From: JACZST01 sp964195155
GTDB taxonomy: Bacteria > Actinomycetota > Acidimicrobiia > Spongiisociales > UBA5794
Reading direction: 5' to 3'
Length of the DNA: 64,000 bases
Assembly (NCBI GenBank): GCA_964195155.1
Contig: CAXMOP010000062.1
Span: 1 to 64,000, forward strand
Below are positions 24,324-31,961 of the stretch, piece by piece (the first letter of the stretch is position 1; each line of letters opens with the position of its first letter). The translations under genes were made by a program, and so were the position numbers. The notes beneath the pieces were generated by a model that saw only the letters and a program-made list of their open reading frames with translations, ran no database searches and was not told the DNA's origin.

Positions 24324-25617
24324 TCGAGAAATCGCAGTCGACTATCTCGCTCGCGTCGAGGGCGAGGGGGCCATGTACCTCAAGCTGCGCGACGACGAGG
24401 TCATCGACCTCAAGTTCAAGATATTCGAGCCGCCCAGGTTCTTTGAAGCGTTCCTCCGGGGCCGGAAATTCTCCGAGGCACCCGATATCACCGCCCGAAT
24501 CTGTGGCATCTGTCCCATCGCCTACCAGATGAGCTCCTGCAACGCCATGGAGCACGCCGCCGGCGTGCACGTCGCCGGCCAGCTCGCGGCGCTGCGGCGG
24601 CTGATCTATTGCGGCGAGTGGATCGAAAGCCACGCCCTCCACGTCTACTTCCTTCATGCCCCGGATTTCCTCGGATACAACAGCGCCATCGACATGGCGA
24701 AGGACTTCCCGGAGCAGGTCCAGATGGGTCTCCGACTCAAGAAAGTCGGCAACCAGATCATGATCCTCCTTGGTGGTCGGGAGATCCATCCGATCAATCT
24801 TCGGGTGGGAGGCTTCTACCGAGTACCGACCAAGCGCGAACTCGAGTCGCTGGTACCCGAGCTCGAATGGGCTCTCGACGCCGCGGTGAACACCGCGCGG
24901 TGGGTGGCTGAGTTTCCCTTCCCGGAGTTCGAACGCGACTACGAATTCGTCGCCCTCCAGCACCCCGAGGAATACGCGATCCACCAGGGCCGCATCGTCT
25001 CGAACGGCGGACTGGACATCGCGGTCGACGAGTGGGAAGAGCACTTCGAGGAAACCCAGGTCGAGTGGTCGAATGCGCTGCACGCCCGTCTTCGGGAGCG
25101 AGGCTCCTATCACGTCGGCCCCATGGCGCGGTACAGCCTCAACTCGGACCAGCTCACACCGACCGCGAAACGGGCAGCCGAGGACGCCGGGCTCGGACCC
25201 GTCTGCACCAATCCGTTCCGAAGCATCGTCGTCCGAGCCGTGGAGATCGCCTTCGCCTGCGAGGAGGCGCTACGGCTCATCGATGCCTACGAGCGGCCCA
25301 CCGAGCCGTTCGTTCCCGTCGAACCCAACGGGAGGGTGGGTTACGGCGCTTCGGAAGCACCCCGCGGCATCCTGTACCACCGCTATGAGGTCGACGAAGA
25401 GGGTCTGATAGCGGACGCTCACATCGTGCCGCCCACATCCCAGAACCAGCTCAGCATCGAAGACGACCTCAAGGCCTACGTGCCCGGGCACGCTCACCTC
25501 TCCGATGAGCAGCTCCAATGGCAGCTCGAGCAAGCGATCCGCAACTACGACCCATGCATCTCCTGCGCCACCCATTTCCTCGATCTCACCGTCGAGCGCG
25601 ACGCCGCGGGATCATGA
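24307..25617 (+). CDS. hydA: Group 3b [NiFe] hydrogenase large (alpha) subunit
   Basis: 436 aa from ATG 24307, six bases after AAAGAGG (ATG 24313 is also possible). The NiFe site is held by RICGICPIAYQ near the N-terminus and DPCISCATHF near the C-terminus. The Tyr in CxxCPxAY is usual for group 3b enzymes, and the C-terminal motif is followed by a short tail (LDLTVERDAAGS) to be cut by the protease encoded next. Catalyses reversible H2 oxidation, possibly also sulfur reduction. Confidence 0.93.
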   Translation: MPMSADREIAVDYLARVEGEGAMYLKLRDDEVIDLKFKIFEPPRFFEAFLRGRKFSEAPDITARICGICPIAYQMSSCNAMEHAAGVHVAGQLAALRRLIYCGEWIESHALHVYFLHAPDFLGYNSAIDMAKDFPEQVQMGLRLKKVGNQIMILLGGREIHPINLRVGGFYRVPTKRELESLVPELEWALDAAVNTARWVAEFPFPEFERDYEFVALQHPEEYAIHQGRIVSNGGLDIAVDEWEEHFEETQVEWSNALHARLRERGSYHVGPMARYSLNSDQLTPTAKRAAEDAGLGPVCTNPFRSIVVRAVEIAFACEEALRLIDAYERPTEPFVPVEPNGRVGYGASEAPRGILYHRYEVDEEGLIADAHIVPPTSQNQLSIEDDLKAYVPGHAHLSDEQLQWQLEQAIRNYDPCISCATHFLDLTVERDAAGS

Positions 25618-26036
25618 AACGTCTCGTGATCGGCCTGGGCAACCCGTACCGCAGGGACGACGCCGCCGGCCTCGAGGTTGCTCGCAGGGTCCGCACCGTG
25701 GAGGCACACCAACGGATGACCAGCTCCTACGAGCTCATCGACCTGTGGGAAGGCGCAGACGACGTCATCATCGTCGACGCCACCCGCTCCGGCGCTCCGG
25801 CCGGGACGGTTCGCCACTTCCACCCGCTCCAGGAGGCTCTGCCGAACCGAGCCTTTTCATCAACCCACGCAATCGGGATCGCCGAAACGATTGAGATGGC
25901 CCGCCAGCTCAACCGCCTCCCAGCCCAGATTGTCGTGTACGGAATCGAAACCGGGGACATCACGGCTGGGACCACCATGTCCCCCGTCGTCGAACAAGCG
26001 GTCATGAGGGTCGCCGAGGAGATCGATCATGCATGA
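25614..26036 (+). CDS. Hydrogenase maturation protease
   Basis: 140 aa from ATG 25614 (ATGA overlap with hydA). HycI/HyaD-type endopeptidase: IGLGNPYRRDDAAGLEVARRV with the nickel-sensing Asp, DLWEGADDVIIVDA with the second metal residue, and STHAIGIAE with the His. Cleaves the C-terminal tail of HydA after nickel insertion. Confidence 0.9.
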   Translation: MKRLVIGLGNPYRRDDAAGLEVARRVRTVEAHQRMTSSYELIDLWEGADDVIIVDATRSGAPAGTVRHFHPLQEALPNRAFSSTHAIGIAETIEMARQLNRLPAQIVVYGIETGDITAGTTMSPVVEQAVMRVAEEIDHA

Positions 26037-26289
26037 GACCGGCATCGTCACCGATCTGCTTGGGCGAGCCGAATCTGAAGCCGGAGGAGACCCCACGGTC
26101 ATCGCCGCCCTGAAGTTTCGCATCGGGGCACTCTCCGGGATCTCGCCGGAATCCCTTCGCCAACATGCGGATCGAATCGCGTTGGAAAGGTGGGGATACA
26201 GCCCGGAACTCCATATCGAGGAATCGCATGACCCGACCGACCCGAACGCGCAGGGAGTCGTGCTCGTCTCCCTTCGCTTGGAGGCGTAG
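26029..26289 (+). CDS. hypA: HypA-like nickel chaperone lacking the zinc domain
   Basis: 86 aa against ~113-118 for HypA. Starts MHETGIVTDLL, with the His2/Glu3 that bind nickel, and has FRIGALSGISPESLRQHAD as in the family. The CxxC...CxxC zinc loop is absent: the protein has no Cys and goes from SPELHIEES to a closing strand QGVVLVSLRLEA. Overlaps the protease gene by 8 bases. No hypB, D, E or F is in the window. Confidence 0.85.
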   Translation: MHETGIVTDLLGRAESEAGGDPTVIAALKFRIGALSGISPESLRQHADRIALERWGYSPELHIEESHDPTDPNAQGVVLVSLRLEA

Positions 26290-26292
26290 CCC

Positions 26293-26517
26293 ATGTGCGT
26301 AGCGGTCCCCGGACGGATCACCTGGATCGGAGTGGCCACAGCCGCCTCAATCCCCGCCCGGATCGAAACCGGGGGGGCGACCCATGATGTCGACCTCGTC
26401 ATGGTCCCCGAAGCAGTAGTTGGCGACTATGTCGTTGTGCATGCCGGATACGTCATCAACGTGATCCCTAAAGACCGCGCCCGCGACACACTCGAGTTGT
26501 TCGGCGTCAAACCATGA
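26293..26517 (+). CDS. hypC: Hydrogenase assembly chaperone HypC
   Basis: 74 aa. MCVAVPGRITWI with the essential Cys2, DLVMVPEAVVGDYVVVHAGYVINVI as in the HypC/HybG family. Works with HypD (not in window) to carry Fe(CN)2CO to the large subunit. Three bases after hypA. Confidence 0.92.
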   Translation: MCVAVPGRITWIGVATAASIPARIETGGATHDVDLVMVPEAVVGDYVVVHAGYVINVIPKDRARDTLELFGVKP

Positions 26518-26684
26518 ACGAAGAGACCGTCGACAGCGATTTCCTCTGGCACCGAGTTCGGGGACTGTTCATACCCTTGATATCGGATTTCCGAGGACGG
26601 GCCGAGAACACGGTTGGTGAGTTCCTGGGGTTCGGATCCGGAACTCGGGGTTCAGGACTCTTGATCCTGGTCACGGATCCCTGA
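26514..26684 (+). CDS. Short open frame coupled to hypC, doubtful
   Basis: A 56-codon frame whose ATG overlaps the hypC stop (ATGA). It begins MNEETVDSDFLWHRVRGLFI and ends over the 3' end of the Rrf2 gene. Overlap suggests translation coupling as elsewhere in this operon, but the Gly/Ser-rich end looks non-coding and no family fits. It may be the scar of a deleted hyp gene. Confidence 0.25.
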   Translation: MNEETVDSDFLWHRVRGLFIPLISDFRGRAENTVGEFLGFGSGTRGSGLLILVTDP

Positions 26685-27158
26685 CCGCTCCGTCGGTGTC
26701 GGATGGAGCGGGACGTCACCAGGCCGATAGGTCCCGGCCTCGATCGCGGCGTCGATCTCAACCAGCTCGGCGAAGGTCACTCCGGCGAGGGTGTCGATGA
26801 ACGCAGCCTGTGCGTTCCACCAGGTGACATGTACCGGACAGACCTCCGTCCAATCGCAAGGTCCACCACGCAGAACACAGGTATCCAGGGTCGTGGGGCC
26901 TTCAACGGCATCGACGACATCGAGCAGGGTGATCTCCCCCGGCGGCTGAGCCAGCGTGTACCCACCGTCGGGCCCTGCCACCGCGGTCAGCAGATCATGC
27001 CGCACCAGATCGGCAAGGATCTGCGTGGCGTAACGCGCAGGCATGTCCATGACGGTGGCGATCTCACGCGCCTTCCTGCGGCCCTTGCCGTAGTGGCGGG
27101 CGATGTCGAGCATGGCTCGAACCGAATAGTCGCCCTTGCGGTCCAGTGTGACCTGCAT
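26652..27158 (-). CDS. Rrf2-family transcriptional regulator with cluster cysteines
   Basis: 168 aa. Winged helix at ~1-75 (DYSVRAMLDIARHYG, REIATVMDMPARYATQILADLVRHDLL, GPDGGYTLAQPP). Three Cys at 94, 101 and 107 (C-x6-C-x5-C) lie where IscR and NsrR bind an Fe-S cluster. A C-terminal extension of ~55 residues is unusual. Such regulators sense NO or Fe-S status. Divergent from the molybdoenzyme operon, whose promoter lies 40 bases away, so it is the probable regulator of that operon. Confidence 0.88.
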   Translation of the reverse strand: MQVTLDRKGDYSVRAMLDIARHYGKGRRKAREIATVMDMPARYATQILADLVRHDLLTAVAGPDGGYTLAQPPGEITLLDVVDAVEGPTTLDTCVLRGGPCDWTEVCPVHVTWWNAQAAFIDTLAGVTFAELVEIDAAIEAGTYRPGDVPLHPTPTERSGIRDQDQES

Positions 27159-27198
27159 CAGTAACCCTTACCCTATCGTTAAACGTTGAGTCTGTCAC

Positions 27199-27227
27199 TT
27201 GACATTATCAAGGGCCGCCGCTATAAC
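27199..27227 (+). promoter_or_regulatory. Near-consensus sigma-70 promoter of the molybdoenzyme operon
   Basis: TTGACA at 27199-27204 and TATAAC at 27222-27227 with exactly 17 bases between. It lies 47 bases before the first gene, between the divergent Rrf2 gene and the operon. AACGTT followed by SAG occurs on both sides (27182-27190 and 27233-27241), a possible Rrf2 half-site pair flanking the promoter. Confidence 0.75.
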
Positions 27228-27273
27228 CCGGGTAACGTTCAGTGAGTAGCTGAACAATAAGCCAAGGCACCCC

Positions 27274-28197
27274 ATGCAGGTCCTCGAGCTTCCGGTGTTC
27301 CGCTCGACGAGCGACGACCTTCGTCTGCCCCCACATGCAGAGACGGCGATCCCCCTTCGTCGACTGGCGCCCGCGCTGACCGGCGCCGCGGCAGTCGGTG
27401 GCGTGATCGAAGTGCTCCTAGAGCGGGTCGCCGGGCCGACGTTGACCCATGCCGCGGGACCGTCGCTGGCACCGGCTGCCGCGATGGTGTCCCGAGTCGG
27501 CACCATCGCCGTGGGCGCAACCGCGATCCTGGTGTTGTTGGCGGCGGTGGCCTGGGCCGGCGCTGCGTGGTCGCGAAGCCGCATCGTCGCCGCGGCCATT
27601 CTGGCCGCCGTCGTGACAACGCTCGCCGCCGGGTTCATCGGCTACGGCTCCGCGCTCACCCTCCTCCACGTGGCGGTAACGGTGGCCGCAGTCGGGATGG
27701 TGTTGACGCTGCGCCTTCCCGGAGCCTACGGAGGCGCCATTGCCGCCGTTGCCGTGGCCATCGTCGCCGGACAATGGTCGCTCGCCGGCTTGAGCGGCCA
27801 CGTGGCGGTGCGAGTCGTCGCCGAGGCCGCGCTCGTCCTTGCCCTGCTCCTGTTCGCGGTGTCGGTCGTGGGTACGTTTGGTCGGCGATCGTTGATCGGG
27901 CTCACCGCCGGGGCGATGGTCGCCGCGGCATCGCTCATGTCGGCGCGCACCCCACTGATCGTTCTGTGGGCGTCCGGTGCGACGCTGTGGATGCCGTCTG
28001 CCGTCTACATCTGCGCCGGGGCAGCGATCGGCCTCCTCCTGGCGACGTGGCTCCCCGACCGTTCTACACGACACCTCGCCGCCGGGCTCGTCTTGCTCGC
28101 GGTCGCCGGTATCGAGCCTGCGCTGGTCCACCACAACCTCACCGCTCTCGTGGCACTGCTGGCACTGGCCGTTCCAATTGGAAGGACCTCACCGTGA
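27274..28197 (+). CDS. Polytopic membrane protein, first gene of molybdoenzyme operon
   Basis: 307 aa, Ala/Val/Leu-rich, with about eight or nine hydrophobic segments from ~70 on and a soluble N-terminus of ~30 residues. Several membrane His (HAAGPS, LLHVAVT, LSGHVAVR, LVHHNL) could ligate heme or metal, but no motif is decisive. It overlaps the alpha subunit start by 4 bases (GTGA), so its product may anchor or pass quinol electrons to the complex. No family recognised. Confidence 0.7.
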   Translation: MQVLELPVFRSTSDDLRLPPHAETAIPLRRLAPALTGAAAVGGVIEVLLERVAGPTLTHAAGPSLAPAAAMVSRVGTIAVGATAILVLLAAVAWAGAAWSRSRIVAAAILAAVVTTLAAGFIGYGSALTLLHVAVTVAAVGMVLTLRLPGAYGGAIAAVAVAIVAGQWSLAGLSGHVAVRVVAEAALVLALLLFAVSVVGTFGRRSLIGLTAGAMVAAASLMSARTPLIVLWASGATLWMPSAVYICAGAAIGLLLATWLPDRSTRHLAAGLVLLAVAGIEPALVHHNLTALVALLALAVPIGRTSP

Positions 28198-31100
28198 CGC
28201 AGAACGGCATGTCTCGTCGCCAGTTCCTGGTCCTTGGGGCGGTTACCACGGTCGGGGTCGCCAGCTACCCGCTGCTCCGTCAACTCCAGCCGGTCGAGAC
28301 CGTCAGCAACCCCCTCGACGTCTACCCCTTCCGTGATTGGGAGAAGGTGTATCGCGACCAGTACGCCTACGACTCCAGCTTCACCTTCATCTGCTCCCCA
28401 AACGACACGCACGCCTGCCGGCTGCAGGCCTTCACCCGCAACGGCGTGATCCAAAGGATCGAGCCGAACTACGACGTCGGCCGCTACTCCGACCAGTTGG
28501 GCAACACCGCGTCGGTCAAGTGGCACCCGCGCGGCTGCAAGAAGGGCCAGACCTTCCACCGGCGCGTCTATGGGCCGTACCGCCTCAAGTTTCCCCTGGT
28601 CAGGGAGGGGTGGAAGCGCTGGGCCGATGATGGCTTCCCCGAGCTCACTGTGGACAACCGAGACACCTACTCCTTCACCAGCCGGGGCACCGACAGCTTC
28701 ACCCGGCTGAGCTGGGATGAGGCGTACGACTACATCGCTCGTGGCCTCGTCAACGTCGCCGAGACCTATTCAGGCGAAGAAGGGGCGCAGCGACTCACCG
28801 AGGAGGGATACCAGCCGGAGATGATCGAGGAGATGGGAGGCGCAGGCACCAGGACCATGAAACTGCGCGGGGGTATGGGGCTGCTCGGCGTCATCGGCAA
28901 GTACGGCATGTATCGGATGAGCAACACGCTCGCCCTCGTCGACACCCACGTCCGCGGGGTCGGACCAGAGGAGGCACTGGCAGGGCGCAACTGGTCCAAC
29001 TACACCTGGCACGGCGATCAGGCCCCGGGCCACCCCTTCGTTCACGGGCTGCAGACGTCGGAACCAGACTTCAACGACCTCGCCAACTCAAAGCTCACCA
29101 TCCAGGTAGGCAAGAACCTGGTGGAGAACAAGATGCCCGAGTCGCACTGGTTCTCCAACATCATGGAGAGGGGCGGGAAGATCGTGACGATCTCACCCGA
29201 ATACAGCCCGCCCGCCTCCAAGTCCGACTACTGGCTCCCGGTGCGGCCCGGGCTTTCAGACACCGCGATATTCCTTGCCATCGCCAAGATTCTGATGGAC
29301 CGCGACCTCTACGACGCCGACTTCGTCAAGCAATACACCGATTTCCCGTTCCTCATCCGCGCCGACAACCTGGAGCGCCTCCGCGCCAAGGACCTGTTCG
29401 CCGACTATTCGCCCGGCCTCGCCGGCGATGGGCCCAGCTTCACCGACCAGAGCCTCACCCAGGAGCAATACGAGCAGATCGGCTTCGACTTCGTCATCTA
29501 TGACGAGGGGACCAACAGCCCGCGGGCGATCACCCGTGACGACCTCGGGGAACGGATGATCGACGGTGGCTTCCAACCCGCCCTCAACTACCGAGGAACG
29601 GTCGAGCTCGCCGACGGCACCGAGACCGAGGTGCTGACGGTCTGGAACGCCTACGAGGACCATCTCCAGGACTACGACCTGGAGACCGCCAGCGAGATCA
29701 CGGGTACACCGGCCGCGCTGATCGAACGCCTCGCCATCGACATCGCCACCATCAAGCCGGTTTCGATCCACACCGGGGAAGGGATCAACCACTGGTTCCA
29801 CGCCACGTTGCACAATCGAGCGACCTATCTGCCGGTGATGCTCACCGGCAACATCGGCAAGCCGGGGGCGGGGAGCCATACCTGGGCCGGGAACTACAAA
29901 GCGGCGCTGTTCCAATCAACCGATTGGTCGGGGCCCGGGTTCAAGGGTTGGGTTGCCGAGGATCCGTTCAACCCCAGCCTCGATCCAGCAACCGACGGCA
30001 AGGACGTCATCGTCCGCGGCTATGCCAAGGACGAGGAGCCCGCCTACTGGGATCACGGTGACCGAGCGCTCATCGTCGACACCCCGAAGTTCGGGCGCAA
30101 GAACTTCACCGGCGCCACCCACATGCCGACTCCGACGAAGGTCATCTGGACGACCAACGTCAACCTGATCAACAACGCCAAGCACGCCTACATGATGATC
30201 AGGGACGTGAACCCGCACATCGACATGATCATCACCCAGGACATCGAGATGACCTCGTCGTGCGAGCTTTCCGACTTCGTGCTGCCTGCGAACTCCTGGG
30301 TCGAGTTTCAGACCAAAGAGGTGACCGCCTCGTGCTCCAACCCCTTCCTCCAGATCTGGGGCCGCGATGGCATCGTTCCCCTGTTCGACTCGGAAGACGA
30401 CGTCATGATCATCGCCAGGGTCGCCGAGCGGCTCGGTCAGCTTCTCAATGACCAGCGCTTCTCCGACTACTGGAAGTTCGCCCTCGAGGACAATGCCGAG
30501 GTCTACATGCAACGGCTCCTCGACGCCTCGGCGACCACCCGCGGTTACTCGGTCGAGGACATCAACAACGGCGTGTATGGCGAGCCGGGGGCGGCACTGA
30601 TGATGTTCCGCACCTATCCGCGGGTCCCGTTCTTCGAGCAGATGAAGGACAACCTGCCGTTCTGGACCGATACCGGGCGGATGAACGCCTACGTCGACAT
30701 CCCTGAGGCCATCGAGTACGGCGAGAACTTCATCGTCCACCGCGAGGGACCGGAAGCAACGCCATATCTGCCAAACGTGATCGTGTCCTCCAACCCCCTG
30801 ATCAGGCCTGAGGACTACGGGATTGCACCCGACGCCATGGACCCGGAACTGCGGACCATCCGCAACATCAGGCTGCCATGGTCGGAGGTGAAGGCCACCA
30901 CCAACCCGCTCTGGGAGCAAGGCTTCCAGTTCTACTTCCTCACCCCGAAGACCAGGCACACCACCCATTCCGGTTGGGCGGTCACCGACTGGGAGGTGCT
31001 GTGGGGAAGCAACTTCGCCGACCCGCGCCGTCGCGACCGCCGCTACCCCCACGTCGGGGACAGGGAAGTGCACATGAACCCTGACGCCGCCCGCGATCTC

Positions 31101-31649
31101 GGCCTCGCCGACGGCGACTACGTCTGGGTCGACGCCAACCCCATCGACCGGCCCTATCCCAACTACGACCCAAACGACACCAGTGACCCCTTCCACAAGG
31201 TGGCGCGGCTCATGCTGCGGGTGAAGTTCAACCCCGCCTACCCGTACAACGTGGTGATGGCCAAGCACGGTTACTGGCTGGCGACCCAGAAGACCGTCGA
31301 GGCCCACGAGACCAGGGCGGACGGCAGGGCGGTCTCTGCAGACACCGGATATCAGTCCAGCTACCGCTACGGATCACACCAGAGCGTCACCCGCGACTGG
31401 GCGATGCCCATGCACCAGACAGACACGCTTTTCCACAAGAAGAAGATCGCGATGAGCTTCATGTTCGGCGGCGAGGCCGACAACCACGCAATCAACACCG
31501 TGCCAAAGGAAACCCTGGTGCGAATCACCAAGGCCGAAGATGGCGGGATGGGTGGCATCGGGGTCTGGGAGCCAGCCACCACCGGCATGTCGCCCGGCAA
31601 CGAGAACGCCAACATGAAGCGCTACCTGGCAGGGGACTATGTGACATGA
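28194..31649 (+). CDS. Type II DMSO reductase-family alpha subunit (Nar/Nxr-like), exported
   Basis: 1151 aa from GTG 28194 (GGAAGG upstream); ATG 28209 is an alternative. Twin-arginine signal MSRRQFLVLGA at ~6-16, so folded and exported. The FS0 [4Fe-4S] ligands would be Cys67, Asp71, Cys75 and Cys115: a C-x3-D-x3-C pattern where NarG has H-x3-C-x3-C. A probable molybdenum Asp is D275 (YTWHGDQAPGHP, aligned with NarG CDLPPASP). Length and pattern recall nitrite oxidoreductase/nitrate reductase alpha chains, but selenate, chlorate or other substrates cannot be excluded. Functions with the beta, TorD and gamma genes downstream. Confidence 0.88.
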   Translation: MTQNGMSRRQFLVLGAVTTVGVASYPLLRQLQPVETVSNPLDVYPFRDWEKVYRDQYAYDSSFTFICSPNDTHACRLQAFTRNGVIQRIEPNYDVGRYSDQLGNTASVKWHPRGCKKGQTFHRRVYGPYRLKFPLVREGWKRWADDGFPELTVDNRDTYSFTSRGTDSFTRLSWDEAYDYIARGLVNVAETYSGEEGAQRLTEEGYQPEMIEEMGGAGTRTMKLRGGMGLLGVIGKYGMYRMSNTLALVDTHVRGVGPEEALAGRNWSNYTWHGDQAPGHPFVHGLQTSEPDFNDLANSKLTIQVGKNLVENKMPESHWFSNIMERGGKIVTISPEYSPPASKSDYWLPVRPGLSDTAIFLAIAKILMDRDLYDADFVKQYTDFPFLIRADNLERLRAKDLFADYSPGLAGDGPSFTDQSLTQEQYEQIGFDFVIYDEGTNSPRAITRDDLGERMIDGGFQPALNYRGTVELADGTETEVLTVWNAYEDHLQDYDLETASEITGTPAALIERLAIDIATIKPVSIHTGEGINHWFHATLHNRATYLPVMLTGNIGKPGAGSHTWAGNYKAALFQSTDWSGPGFKGWVAEDPFNPSLDPATDGKDVIVRGYAKDEEPAYWDHGDRALIVDTPKFGRKNFTGATHMPTPTKVIWTTNVNLINNAKHAYMMIRDVNPHIDMIITQDIEMTSSCELSDFVLPANSWVEFQTKEVTASCSNPFLQIWGRDGIVPLFDSEDDVMIIARVAERLGQLLNDQRFSDYWKFALEDNAEVYMQRLLDASATTRGYSVEDINNGVYGEPGAALMMFRTYPRVPFFEQMKDNLPFWTDTGRMNAYVDIPEAIEYGENFIVHREGPEATPYLPNVIVSSNPLIRPEDYGIAPDAMDPELRTIRNIRLPWSEVKATTNPLWEQGFQFYFLTPKTRHTTHSGWAVTDWEVLWGSNFADPRRRDRRYPHVGDREVHMNPDAARDLGLADGDYVWVDANPIDRPYPNYDPNDTSDPFHKVARLMLRVKFNPAYPYNVVMAKHGYWLATQKTVEAHETRADGRAVSADTGYQSSYRYGSHQSVTRDWAMPMHQTDTLFHKKKIAMSFMFGGEADNHAINTVPKETLVRITKAEDGGMGGIGVWEPATTGMSPGNENANMKRYLAGDYVT

Positions 31650-31960
31650 CCTGGCAGCCGCTCCCCGAGCCCACCCCGCTCCCACCCGCCTCCGGCCGAG
31701 AGAAGGCGGCGGAACCGACCGACCCCTACGTGGCGACCGCGGTTGCCCTCGACACGCCCGGCCACGATGGCGCCGCCGCCATGACCCGGACGTTCATCGA
31801 GGAGTTTGCCCGGCTGGGGTGGTCGCGACAACGAATTGAGCGCATGTTCCGCATCCCGCGCTACATGGCGGCCAATGCCGTCTATCGGGCCAGAGGGCCC
31901 GAATTCGTAGCGGCGATGATCGAGGACGTGCTCGGACCGGCTGGAGAAGAGGAGGCCTGA
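31646..31960 (+). CDS. Small protein between alpha and beta subunit genes
   Basis: 104 aa, ATGA overlap with alpha and one base before beta. N-terminal half is Pro-rich; the C-terminal half (~48-95) is helical and basic: MTRTFIEEFARLGWSRQRIERMFRIPRYMAANAVYRARG, which looks like a small helix-turn-helix-like or protein-binding bundle. No Cys. I do not recognise a family; co-translation suggests an assembly factor or extra subunit. Confidence 0.75.
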   Translation: MTWQPLPEPTPLPPASGREKAAEPTDPYVATAVALDTPGHDGAAAMTRTFIEEFARLGWSRQRIERMFRIPRYMAANAVYRARGPEFVAAMIEDVLGPAGEEEA

Positions 31961-31961
31961 C

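Noticed and set aside
27567..28193. 209-codon upstream extension of the molybdoenzyme alpha subunit
   Set aside because: It would cover the membrane protein gene in another frame and is Arg-rich; a twin-arginine signal right after GTG 28194 shows the real start.
29916..31307. 463-codon open frame on the minus strand
   Set aside because: Lies entirely antisense to the alpha subunit with a Val/Gly/Asp/His-rich translation typical of the reverse of a GC-rich gene; no motif, no ribosome site.
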